Positions 6,578-14,113 of a stretch of DNA of 21,857 nucleotides are shown one piece after another. The stretch comes from an uncultured Peptoniphilus sp. (GTDB taxonomy: Bacteria; Bacillota; Clostridia; Tissierellales; Peptoniphilaceae): positions 1-21,857 of the forward strand of contig CABTWG010000017.1 of assembly GCA_902488455.1 (NCBI GenBank). Direction: 5' to 3'. Every line of letters starts with the position of its first letter. The first letter of the stretch is position 1. Made by a program: the position numbers and the translations under genes. Below the pieces are notes generated by a model. It searched no databases and was not told the DNA's origin. It worked only from the letters and a program-made list of their open reading frames with translations.

Positions 6578-6601
6578 AAAAAACCGCAAATAATTTGCGG
6601 T
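6578..6601 (-). terminator. Terminator of the tRNA-Leu gene
   Basis: Read on the minus strand: an 8-bp stem ACCGCAAA / TTTGCGGT (6601-6594 with 6590-6583), 3-nt loop, followed by a run of six T. It lies 31 bp past the encoded CCA end. Confidence 0.9.
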
Positions 6602-6632
6602 ATAGATCTAATTTGAACTTTAAAAAAATTAT

Positions 6633-6719
6633 TGGTGCCGAAAGTGGGACTTGAACCCACACGATGTTGCCACCACGAGATTTTGAGTCTCGCGCGTCTG
6701 CCAGTTCCGCCATTTCGGC
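6633..6719 (-). tRNA. tRNA-Leu(CAA)
   Basis: On the minus strand an acceptor stem GCCGAAA / TTTCGGC closes an 87-nt cloverleaf with discriminator A and an encoded CCA. The anticodon stem CGAGA / TCTCG holds the loop CTCAAAA, giving anticodon CAA, which reads the leucine codon UUG. A long variable arm, typical of leucine tRNAs, precedes the T arm GTGGG-TTCAAGT-CCCAC. It has its own promoter and terminator and stands alone between the two protein-coding clusters. Confidence 0.97.
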
Positions 6720-6729
6720 TTGCTTTATA

Positions 6730-6758
6730 ATAATAACACTTTTTAAACTGGATTGCAA
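6730..6758 (-). promoter_or_regulatory. Promoter of the tRNA-Leu gene
   Basis: Read on the minus strand: TTGCAA (6758-6753), a 17-nt spacer and TATTAT (6735-6730). The predicted start near 6723 is only a few bases before the mature tRNA 5' end at 6719. Confidence 0.6.
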
Positions 6759-6795
6759 TAATAAGATGGCTCTATTTCTTCTATTAACTCTACTA

Positions 6796-6816
6796 TGCTA
6801 TAATATACTAGAGGTG
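6796..6816 (+). promoter_or_regulatory. Extended -10 promoter and ribosome binding site of polA
   Basis: TGC-TATAAT (6796-6804) is an extended -10 without a good -35 (TTCTTC at 6776-6781). Transcription would begin near 6811, at the GAGGTG ribosome binding site (6811-6816), giving a leader of about 10 nt. This is the only clear promoter I find for the genes that run to 20109. Confidence 0.6.
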
Positions 6817-6820
6817 TATT

Positions 6821-9469
6821 ATGAATAAAATACTAATTATAGACGGATCATCACTTTTCTTTAGGGCGTTTTATGCGCTTCCACTTTTAAAAAATAAAAA
6901 GGGAATGTATACCAACGCCATCTATGGTTTTGTGATGATGGTTGAAAATGCAATAGATAATATAGATCCTACACATGTAGTTGTGTGCTTCGACAAAAAA
7001 GGTCGTACATTTAGGCATGAGTTATACAAGGATTACAAAGGAACCAGGAAAAAGACTCCAAGCGAGCTTATGCAACAGTGGCCATATATTATGGAAATTT
7101 TAAACCTTATGAATATCAAGACTCTCGATTCTCCAATATATGAAGCTGATGATATAGCTGGTACAATTTCTAAACTAGCTTCAAAAAATAATTTTGAAAG
7201 TTATCTTCTAACTGGAGATAAGGATTATTTTCAACTTGTAGATGAAAAATCAACTGTGCTTTTGACTAAAAAGGGAATAACAGACGTACTCGAAGTAACT
7301 CCAGAGTATCTATTTGATGAGTATGGACTTACTCCAGAAGAATTTATTGATTTAAAGGCTCTAATGGGAGACTCTTCTGACAATATTCCCGGTGTACCAG
7401 GAGTAGGTGAGAAGACTGGTCTGAAACTTATAAAAGAATATCAAAATATAGAAAATTTATATCAAAATTTAGATAAAGTCAGTGGAAAAAAACTAAATGA
7501 AAATCTAACCAACAACAAGGCTCAAGCATTTATGAGCAAGAAACTCGGCACAATTGTGACAACTGTTCCATTGGAATATGAACTTAAAGATTTCAAAAAA
7601 GAAGAGTACAAATTCGAAGAACTTTATAAAATGTATTCAGATCTTGATTTCAAGACTCTTTTAGCTAGACTTGATGGCGATAAAATACCTAAGACTCAAA
7701 AGGTGGATGCTGCTGAACTTATAAAGTACGAAAATATTGAATTAGACTTAATGATTAAGAGTATCTTAAAGTCAAAAATCATGGGTTTTAAATTTATAAC
7801 AGATGGCAAGATCTATGAAGGTATAGATCCAATTTATCTTGCACTTTCAGATGGAAATGAAACTTCTTTCTATGAATATAGTAAAGAACTCTTAGAAAAA
7901 TTACAAAAGATGTTTGAAGACGAAGAGATAGAAAAGATTGGTTATGAAGCGAAAGAGGATGTGATAATCCTATTTGCAAATAATATTGATTTAAAAAATC
8001 TAACTTATGATTCGACGATTGTGGAATATCTACTTGACTCTACTGCTTCGAATTTTGAGTTTCAAAATATAATTTCTAAATATGATCTTGGATCATACAA
8101 GGATGAAGAGGCTTTACTTGGAAAAGGTGCTAAGAAAAAAACTTATTCAGAACTGGAAAAAGATGAACTATTTAAATATTTTTCATTTATTTTAAATGGA
8201 AGTTTCAAATTAAAAGATATTCAACTCGAAAAGCTTGATGAGCTTGAAATGGTCGATTTGTATAGGGAAATCGAGCTTCCACTTCTTGAAGTGCTCGCAT
8301 CTATGGAACTTACAGGAATTAGAACAGAGGAGAGTGTTCTAGACGAAATTGGCAAGGATCTGGACGACAGAATAGAAAAACTTACAAGCTCAATATTTGA
8401 AATTTCTGGCGAGGAATTCAATATTAATTCTCCAAAACAACTGGGAGAAATATTGTTTGATAAGCTAAGACTTCCAGTTATTAAGAAGACGAAGACCGGA
8501 TATTCAACTGCACAGGATGTTTTGGAAAAATTGATCGACGAAAGCCCAATAATTGAAAATATTTTGGAATATAGAAAGCTTACTAAGCTAAAAAACACAT
8601 ATATAGACGGATTAAAGGCTTTGATAAACGAAAAAACAGGCAGAATTCACTCTAGATTTAATCAAACAGGCACTTCCACAGGAAGAATCAGTTCAACAGA
8701 GCCAAATCTTCAAAATATTCCAATAAGATCTGAAGAAGGAAGGCTTATTAGAGGAGCATTCTTAGCCAGTGAAGGTTCAACATTGGTGGACTGTGACTAC
8801 AGTCAAATAGAGCTTAGAGTTCTTGCAAGTCTTTCAAAAGATCCGCGAATGATGGAAGCTTTTGAACACGGAATGGACATTCACACCAAGACTGCATCAG
8901 AAGTTTTCCATGTAGAAAAGGAAAATGTAACACCACTTCTAAGATCTAGGGCAAAGGCAGTTAACTTCGGGATAGTATATGGAATTTCTGATTTTGGTCT
9001 ATCAAGACAACTTGGAATCACAAGGGAACTTGCGAAAGAATATATAGACGGATACTTTGACAATTTTAAGAAGGTAAAAGAATACATGGACTATGAAATC
9101 GAGACTGGAAAGAAACAAGGCTATGTAAAGACTATTTTCAATAGAAGAAGATATATTCCAGAGCTTTCTGCAAAGAATTTCAACATCAGATCTTTTGGAG
9201 AAAGGATTGCGTTAAACACCCCTATTCAAGGATCTGCTGCAGATATAATTAAGATTGCAATGGTTAAAGTCTACGAAGAAATCAAAAAGAGAAATTTAAA
9301 ATCCAAGCTTATTTTGACTATTCACGATGAGCTTGTGGTGGATGCAGTAAATGACGAATTAGAAGTAGTTGAAGAGATGATGAAGGAAATTATGGAAAAT
9401 GCTGTGAAGCTAAATGTTCCTTTAAAAGTATCTCTTGACACTGGTAAAAGTATGTATGAAACGATGTAA
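6821..9469 (+). CDS. polA: DNA polymerase I
   Basis: This 882-residue family A polymerase does gap filling and primer removal. The N-terminal 5' nuclease (about 1-290) has LIIDGSSL, the DKDYFQLV metal site and the helix-hairpin-helix PGVPGVGEKTG. The central 3'-5' exonuclease domain (about 300-470) lacks the DxE metal ligands (MGFKFITDGKI stands where they should be), so proofreading is probably lost, as in Bacillus-type enzymes. The polymerase domain has motif A DYSQIELR (Asp659), motif B with Arg708, Lys712, Phe716 and Tyr720, and motif C HDE (His835-Asp836). Length and order are normal. GAGGTG precedes the ATG by four bases. It overlaps coaE by 14 nt. Confidence 0.97.
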   Translation: MNKILIIDGSSLFFRAFYALPLLKNKKGMYTNAIYGFVMMVENAIDNIDPTHVVVCFDKKGRTFRHELYKDYKGTRKKTPSELMQQWPYIMEILNLMNIKTLDSPIYEADDIAGTISKLASKNNFESYLLTGDKDYFQLVDEKSTVLLTKKGITDVLEVTPEYLFDEYGLTPEEFIDLKALMGDSSDNIPGVPGVGEKTGLKLIKEYQNIENLYQNLDKVSGKKLNENLTNNKAQAFMSKKLGTIVTTVPLEYELKDFKKEEYKFEELYKMYSDLDFKTLLARLDGDKIPKTQKVDAAELIKYENIELDLMIKSILKSKIMGFKFITDGKIYEGIDPIYLALSDGNETSFYEYSKELLEKLQKMFEDEEIEKIGYEAKEDVIILFANNIDLKNLTYDSTIVEYLLDSTASNFEFQNIISKYDLGSYKDEEALLGKGAKKKTYSELEKDELFKYFSFILNGSFKLKDIQLEKLDELEMVDLYREIELPLLEVLASMELTGIRTEESVLDEIGKDLDDRIEKLTSSIFEISGEEFNINSPKQLGEILFDKLRLPVIKKTKTGYSTAQDVLEKLIDESPIIENILEYRKLTKLKNTYIDGLKALINEKTGRIHSRFNQTGTSTGRISSTEPNLQNIPIRSEEGRLIRGAFLASEGSTLVDCDYSQIELRVLASLSKDPRMMEAFEHGMDIHTKTASEVFHVEKENVTPLLRSRAKAVNFGIVYGISDFGLSRQLGITRELAKEYIDGYFDNFKKVKEYMDYEIETGKKQGYVKTIFNRRRYIPELSAKNFNIRSFGERIALNTPIQGSAADIIKIAMVKVYEEIKKRNLKSKLILTIHDELVVDAVNDELEVVEEMMKEIMENAVKLNVPLKVSLDTGKSMYETM

Positions 9470-10049
9470 TATAATTGGTATTACCGGCTCAATAGCAACA
9501 GGAAAATCCCAAGTTTCCAATATTTTAAGAGGCTTGGGATATAATGTTATAGACTCGGATTTAATTGCAAGAGAAGTCGCAAGTCGAAAAGATATATTGG
9601 ATAAAATCAGAGATCATTTTGGCGAAGAGGCGGTTCAAGATAATAAATTAAATAGAGCCTATATTCGCGATATCGTATTTAAAGATGATGAAAAGCTTGA
9701 AACTTTAAATGATATAATGCACAGCGAAATATATAAAATTATGCTTCAAAGGGTGGTAGAAGAAGAGGTAAACTTCATGGATGTGCCACTTCTATTTGAA
9801 ACATTAGAAGAGGCTAAAGAGCATGGCATAAAGTACGATGAAATATGGGTTGTCTACACAAGTCCAAACATACAGATGGAAAGACTTATGGCAAGAGATA
9901 GCATAGATCTATTAGAAGCAAAGAGAATTATAGATTCTCAAATTTCCATAGAGGAAAAGAGAAATCTTGCCGATTATGTAATAGAAAATAACGAAGACCT
10001 GGATAAACTGAGGGAAAATGTATTAAAAGCGTTAGAGAGATTGAAATGA
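9456..10049 (+). CDS. coaE: Dephospho-CoA kinase
   Basis: This 197-residue P-loop kinase catalyses the last step of coenzyme A synthesis, phosphorylating the ribose 3' hydroxyl of dephospho-CoA. Walker A is GSIATGKS (11-18), followed by the DSDLIAREV segment that binds substrate, the VPLLFE strand and a lid region with RLMARD. I chose ATG 9456 inside the end of polA; an in-frame TTG at 9435 would add seven residues of no family character. polA-coaE is a common Firmicute pair. CoaE also feeds phosphopantetheine to carrier proteins such as the one encoded downstream, though that link may be chance. The stop overlaps the next start in an ATGA. Confidence 0.95.
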   Translation: MKRCNIIGITGSIATGKSQVSNILRGLGYNVIDSDLIAREVASRKDILDKIRDHFGEEAVQDNKLNRAYIRDIVFKDDEKLETLNDIMHSEIYKIMLQRVVEEEVNFMDVPLLFETLEEAKEHGIKYDEIWVVYTSPNIQMERLMARDSIDLLEAKRIIDSQISIEEKRNLADYVIENNEDLDKLRENVLKALERLK

Positions 10050-11530
10050 TATTAGATTTACTTGAAAAAAATAGGGATAGAGATCCCGAAAAAATAGTCC
10101 TTGTAGATGAAAATGAATCCATGACCATAGAAGAATTTGTAAAAAGGGCTAGGGAGATTGGAACAGAAATTGCAAGGCTTGGTTTTAAAAATAGAGCTGT
10201 GGCTGTAGAGTCTGATAGAAATATATATTCTCTATTAGGATTTTACGGCGTTCTTTACTCTGGTAATTTTTTTATGCCAGTAGATTCAAAAACTCCTAAG
10301 AAAAGGCTCGAAATGATGGTCGATAGAGCAAAACCTGTTTCATATATTTCTGTAAATGAAAAAAGCGTGTTTTCTGAATTTGAAACCATAGACGCAAGGG
10401 CAAGTTTTGATGAGGACGAGAAATTACTAGATGAAATTCGAAAAAAACACATAGATATCGACCCTTGCTACCATATTTGGACTTCTGGAAGCACAGGAGA
10501 GCCGAAGGGAGTGCTTATAAATCACAGCCAAACCATGGAGCTAGTGAAGTTTTTGGAAGATACATTTGAAATTAAAAGTGACGATGTCCTGGGTTGCCAA
10601 AGTCCATTCTACTTCGATGGAGCTATGAAGGATGTATTTTTATTTGGAGCCTCAGGAGTAAAACTTGTGATAATTCCTCAAAAATACTTCGCACTTCCTA
10701 TTAATTTGGTAGAATTTTTAAATGAAAACAAGGTAAATGTCCTTCTCTGGGCTGTTAGCGCTTTAAATATTCTCGTAAATTCAAAAGTTTTGGAGAAAGA
10801 CAATCTAAAATACGTAAACAAGATTTCCTTCGCCGGAGAAAGTTTCCAAACTTCGAAGCTAAACTATTTGATGGACAAGGTGGATGCAAAATTTGTAAAT
10901 CTCTATGGACCTTCCGAAACTACGGTGGACTGTGCATTCTATATTGTAGATAGAAAGCTAAGTGATGACGAGATCATCCCAATTGGAAAAGCAATTCCAA
11001 ATATGGAAATCTTCTTGGTGGACGAAAATTTAAAAGAAGATAACGAAAAAGGAGAGATCGTAGTAAGAGGATCCAAAATCTCCTGTGGATATTATCGAGA
11101 TCAAGATAGGACTAACTCAGCATTTATCCAAGATCCAAGACAGGATTTCTATAGGGACATTGTCTATAGAACGGGAGACATCGCAAAATATAACGAAAAT
11201 GGCGAACTCGTCTTCCTATCAAGAAGTGATGATCAAATAAAACATATGGGAAGCAGAATCGAGCTTGGAGAGATTGAAGCAGCCATATCTTCTATGGAAA
11301 AAATAGAAGAAGGAGCCTGTATCTATGATTATGATCAAGGAAAAATTGTATTTTTCTATTCTGGAGATGAGGTAAAGAGAAGAGAAATAATAGTATTTTT
11401 AAGGGATAGACTTCCAAAATATATGTTTCCAAATGAAGTGGTTCATTTAGGAAAACTGCCAAAGAATAGAAATGATAAGATAGATAGAAATGAGCTTAGA
11501 ACTATTTATGAAAAAAATAAAGACAATTAA
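10046..11530 (+). CDS. DltA-like amino-acid adenylating enzyme
   Basis: This 494-residue stand-alone adenylation enzyme of the ANL superfamily activates a carboxylic acid, most likely an amino acid, with ATP and loads it on a carrier protein. Visible core motifs are TSGSTGEPKG (A3, 146-155), FYFDGAMKD (A4), NLYGPSETT (A5), the YRTGD motif (A7), the hinge and A8 (QIKHMGSRIELGEIE), and the catalytic lysine Lys478 in NDKIDR (A10). It resembles DltA, the D-alanine ligase, in size and context, but the pocket after A4 differs from the DltA pattern I know (FSFDLSVMD), so the substrate may not be D-alanine. It starts on an ATGA overlap with coaE. The carrier is probably the 76-residue protein two genes on. 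Confidence 0.82.
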   Translation: MILDLLEKNRDRDPEKIVLVDENESMTIEEFVKRAREIGTEIARLGFKNRAVAVESDRNIYSLLGFYGVLYSGNFFMPVDSKTPKKRLEMMVDRAKPVSYISVNEKSVFSEFETIDARASFDEDEKLLDEIRKKHIDIDPCYHIWTSGSTGEPKGVLINHSQTMELVKFLEDTFEIKSDDVLGCQSPFYFDGAMKDVFLFGASGVKLVIIPQKYFALPINLVEFLNENKVNVLLWAVSALNILVNSKVLEKDNLKYVNKISFAGESFQTSKLNYLMDKVDAKFVNLYGPSETTVDCAFYIVDRKLSDDEIIPIGKAIPNMEIFLVDENLKEDNEKGEIVVRGSKISCGYYRDQDRTNSAFIQDPRQDFYRDIVYRTGDIAKYNENGELVFLSRSDDQIKHMGSRIELGEIEAAISSMEKIEEGACIYDYDQGKIVFFYSGDEVKRREIIVFLRDRLPKYMFPNEVVHLGKLPKNRNDKIDRNELRTIYEKNKDN

Positions 11531-12278
11531 TGAGTTAGATGAAATCCTAAATAAAAGGTTCGATTTAAAATATTTTACCACTTCTATGAAGAGCAAGTCA
11601 GAATACGAAAAAAAATTAGAAAACCTATATCTATTTGAAGAAGATGGAAATTTCTTAACCTTACAGAAGAGGGATGGGTTTTATATAGCTGATGGATTTT
11701 TTAAGAGAGACGCAGAATTTAAGTTTAACTTTGATGAAGATTTGGTACTTGAATATACTTTCAAAAGATTCGATGAAGAAGGCTCTACTCTATTAAAAAA
11801 CTTAGGTTTTAAGGAAAAGCTTAGAAGAACTCAGATGGAACTTAAGGTGGATGGAGATTTCAAGGACGAATTTAACCTATTGGATGAGACCTATATAAGT
11901 GAAGTGCATAAAGAAATAGAACGAAGCTTCGATAGGCTTTACGGCTGTATACCAACTGAAGATGAACTTAAAAATTCTTTTAAAAACAGAGAAGTTTTGG
12001 AAATTATAGAAGACAATAAATTAAAGGGATTTATCGAATTTAAAGAAGGTTCAAAGAAATCTATAATTATTAATCACATTTCAGTTTTAAAAGACTTCAG
12101 AAGATGTGGAATTGGTAAGAAACTTATAGAAAATCTATGTAGTTATGTAGGAAAAATAGGATATAATAGAATTGAACTCTTTGTAAATGATGATAACGAA
12201 GAGGCGTTTAAATTCTATAAGTCTTTGGGATTTGTAGAAAAAAATATAAAATCAATTATATACGGGAGATTAATATGA
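11508..12278 (+). CDS. GNAT family acyltransferase within the Dlt-like cluster
   Basis: This 256-residue protein has a C-terminal GNAT domain (about 120-256): ISVLKDFRRCGIGKKLIE carries the acetyl-CoA pyrophosphate loop (RRCGIG), followed by RIELFVNDDNEEAFKFYKSLGF, the usual motif B. The N-terminal 120 residues are charged and match nothing I know; they may be a degenerate second GNAT fold. It would transfer an acetyl or similar group from CoA to an amine in the cytoplasm. It is wedged between the adenylating enzyme (23-nt overlap) and the carrier protein (ATGA overlap), so it is part of the pathway rather than a passenger. The start is uncertain: ATG 11490 is an in-frame alternative and neither has a strong ribosome binding site. 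Confidence 0.75.
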   Translation: MKKIKTINELDEILNKRFDLKYFTTSMKSKSEYEKKLENLYLFEEDGNFLTLQKRDGFYIADGFFKRDAEFKFNFDEDLVLEYTFKRFDEEGSTLLKNLGFKEKLRRTQMELKVDGDFKDEFNLLDETYISEVHKEIERSFDRLYGCIPTEDELKNSFKNREVLEIIEDNKLKGFIEFKEGSKKSIIINHISVLKDFRRCGIGKKLIENLCSYVGKIGYNRIELFVNDDNEEAFKFYKSLGFVEKNIKSIIYGRLI

Positions 12279-12505
12279 AAGAAAAAATTATTGAAATACT
12301 TATGGACTTAGTTCCAGATTTTGAATATTCAGATGATGTTAAACTACTTGAAGATGGAATTTTAGATTCATTCGACATTGTAAACTTAGTACTAGAAATA
12401 AATGAAGAGTTTGGAATAAATATTGGAGTAGAAGATGTTAACGAAGACAACTTCGAAACAGTTGATTCCATCTTAAAACTTGTAGAAGATAAATTAGAAT
12501 ACTAA
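12275..12505 (+). CDS. Acyl (aminoacyl) carrier protein, DltC-like
   Basis: This 76-residue acidic four-helix carrier has the phosphopantetheine site at Ser32 in DGILDSFDIV. It is close in size to DltC, and the D-S-F version of the motif is typical of DltC-like carriers rather than fatty acid ACPs (D-S-L). The carrier would receive the activated acid from the adenylating enzyme and present it to the MBOAT protein at the membrane. GGGAG lies six nt before the ATG. It overlaps the GNAT gene by 4 nt and the MBOAT gene by 1 nt (TAATG), consistent with fixed stoichiometry. Confidence 0.88.
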   Translation: MKEKIIEILMDLVPDFEYSDDVKLLEDGILDSFDIVNLVLEINEEFGINIGVEDVNEDNFETVDSILKLVEDKLEY

Positions 12506-14106
12506 TGTCCATAGTTTCACCGCAGTTCTTCGTATTTATCACGATATTATTATGTTTATATTATACAGTATTTAGAAAGTGTGCATGGGTATTACTCTTA
12601 GTAGCTTCCTATGCATTTTATTTTTTTAACGAACCTACAAATATTGTATACCTTATAATAACTACAGCGTCAGTATATATAAGCGCAGTTTTAATAGACG
12701 GGATAAACAAGGACATAAAAGATCTATCGAATTTAGATAGAGAAATTAGAAAAAATAAAAAAGAATCTCTTGAAAAGAAAAAGAAGAATATACTTAAATT
12801 TGCACTTATTTTTAATTTTCTTATGCTTTCTGTATTTAAGTACAGCGCATATTTTTATTCAGTTTTAGGGCTTATTTCTAATAAATATGAAGCACTTAAT
12901 TTTCTATATAGAGATGAAATAAATACAAAGCTTCTTAATATACTTCAGCCTTTAGGTATATCTTTTTTTATTTTTCAAGCTACTGGATATTTAATAGATG
13001 TTTATAGAAATAAATTTGAAGCGGAGAGAAATCCGTTTAAATTTGCGTTATTTGTAAGCTATTTTCCACAGATTGTACAAGGACCGATAGGTAGATGGAA
13101 CCTACTTAAGGATGACCTATTTAAAACTCCAGTTTTAGATTATGACAATTTAAGAGATGGCATTATTCTTATCGCTTTTGGTCTATTTAAAAAGGTAGAG
13201 ATTTCAAACAGGATTTCTGTAATCGTAAATGAAGTATTTTCTGAATACACTGGTTATTCAGGTGCATTTGTATTCTTATCAGTGCTTTTCTACGGAATAC
13301 AGATCTATACGGATTTCTCTGGAGGAATTGACATAGTTCGTGGAGTTTCAAAACTTTTTGGAGTTGAGCTATCTATTAACTTCAAACAACCATTTTTCGC
13401 AACTTCGATTGCAGATTTTTGGAGAAGATGGCACATTACTCTTGGAACCTGGCTTAAAGATTATGTATTCTATCCAGTCAATTTTTCAAAACCGATGTTT
13501 AAATTAAATAAATTCGGAAGGAAACGTTTTGGACCTAAGTACGGTAAATTTTTATCTCTAAGTGTATCCACATTTTTAATTTATTTTATAGTTGGAATTT
13601 GGCATGGAGCTGGTTTTAAATATATTGCCTTTGGAATTTGGAACGGAACCATTATAACTATAAGTTTGATTTTGGAAGAGTTTTTTGTAAGGACAAAGGA
13701 AAAGCTCGGCATTGGCGATAGCAAACTCTACAGAATATTTATGATTTTAAGAACCAATATTCTCGTTTGTATAGGTAGATTTTTCACGAGAGCATCAGGA
13801 TTTTTGGTAGCTCTTAGCATGATTAAATATAGTTTTTCAAACTTCGATATAAGTGGGATAAATTTAGATGTGTTTAGATCATTTAGCCTTACAAAGTTTG
13901 ACTATATAAGGATTGCTTTTGGAATTATTATACTTTTAATCTGCGACTATTTAGCAGAAATTGGTTTTGATTTGACATCATACTTAGAGAAAAAATCTAA
14001 GTTTATTAATTATATTTTTATTATAATCATCGTATTATTTTTATTTATTGGAGTATTCTACCAAGATTCTTATGTAAGCACGGAATTTATATATAGACAG
14101 TACTAG
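12505..14106 (+). CDS. MBOAT family membrane acyltransferase, AlgI-type (DltB-like role)
   Basis: This 533-residue polytopic membrane protein has roughly 10-11 hydrophobic segments. MBOAT landmarks are PLGISFFIFQATGYLIDVYR, FPQIVQGPI, the QIYTDFSGG segment, FWRRWHITLG with His310 and GIWHGAG with His367, the two conserved histidines. The first motif and the length are those of AlgI/PatA-type acyltransferases; classical DltB is about 400 residues. MBOATs move an acyl group across the membrane to a polymer outside. Here the donor is probably the adjacent carrier protein and the acceptor a cell-surface glycan or teichoic-acid-like polymer, both inferred. It lacks a clear ribosome binding site and probably depends on coupling to the carrier gene. 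Confidence 0.88.
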   Translation: MSIVSPQFFVFITILLCLYYTVFRKCAWVLLLVASYAFYFFNEPTNIVYLIITTASVYISAVLIDGINKDIKDLSNLDREIRKNKKESLEKKKKNILKFALIFNFLMLSVFKYSAYFYSVLGLISNKYEALNFLYRDEINTKLLNILQPLGISFFIFQATGYLIDVYRNKFEAERNPFKFALFVSYFPQIVQGPIGRWNLLKDDLFKTPVLDYDNLRDGIILIAFGLFKKVEISNRISVIVNEVFSEYTGYSGAFVFLSVLFYGIQIYTDFSGGIDIVRGVSKLFGVELSINFKQPFFATSIADFWRRWHITLGTWLKDYVFYPVNFSKPMFKLNKFGRKRFGPKYGKFLSLSVSTFLIYFIVGIWHGAGFKYIAFGIWNGTIITISLILEEFFVRTKEKLGIGDSKLYRIFMILRTNILVCIGRFFTRASGFLVALSMIKYSFSNFDISGINLDVFRSFSLTKFDYIRIAFGIIILLICDYLAEIGFDLTSYLEKKSKFINYIFIIIIVLFLFIGVFYQDSYVSTEFIYRQY

Positions 14107-14113
14107 GTGAATT

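Noticed and set aside
6417..6758. A 113-codon minus-strand frame
   Set aside because: It reads straight through the tRNA-Leu gene and its terminator, so it is a chance frame.
6821..9469. Loss of the proofreading motif in polA as a novelty
   Set aside because: An inactive 3'-5' exonuclease domain is common in Firmicute DNA polymerase I.
10046..14106. Naming the genes dltA, dltC and dltB
   Set aside because: The adenylation pocket and the MBOAT type differ from the classical proteins, and the order and extra genes suggest another substrate; I used 'Dlt-like' only.
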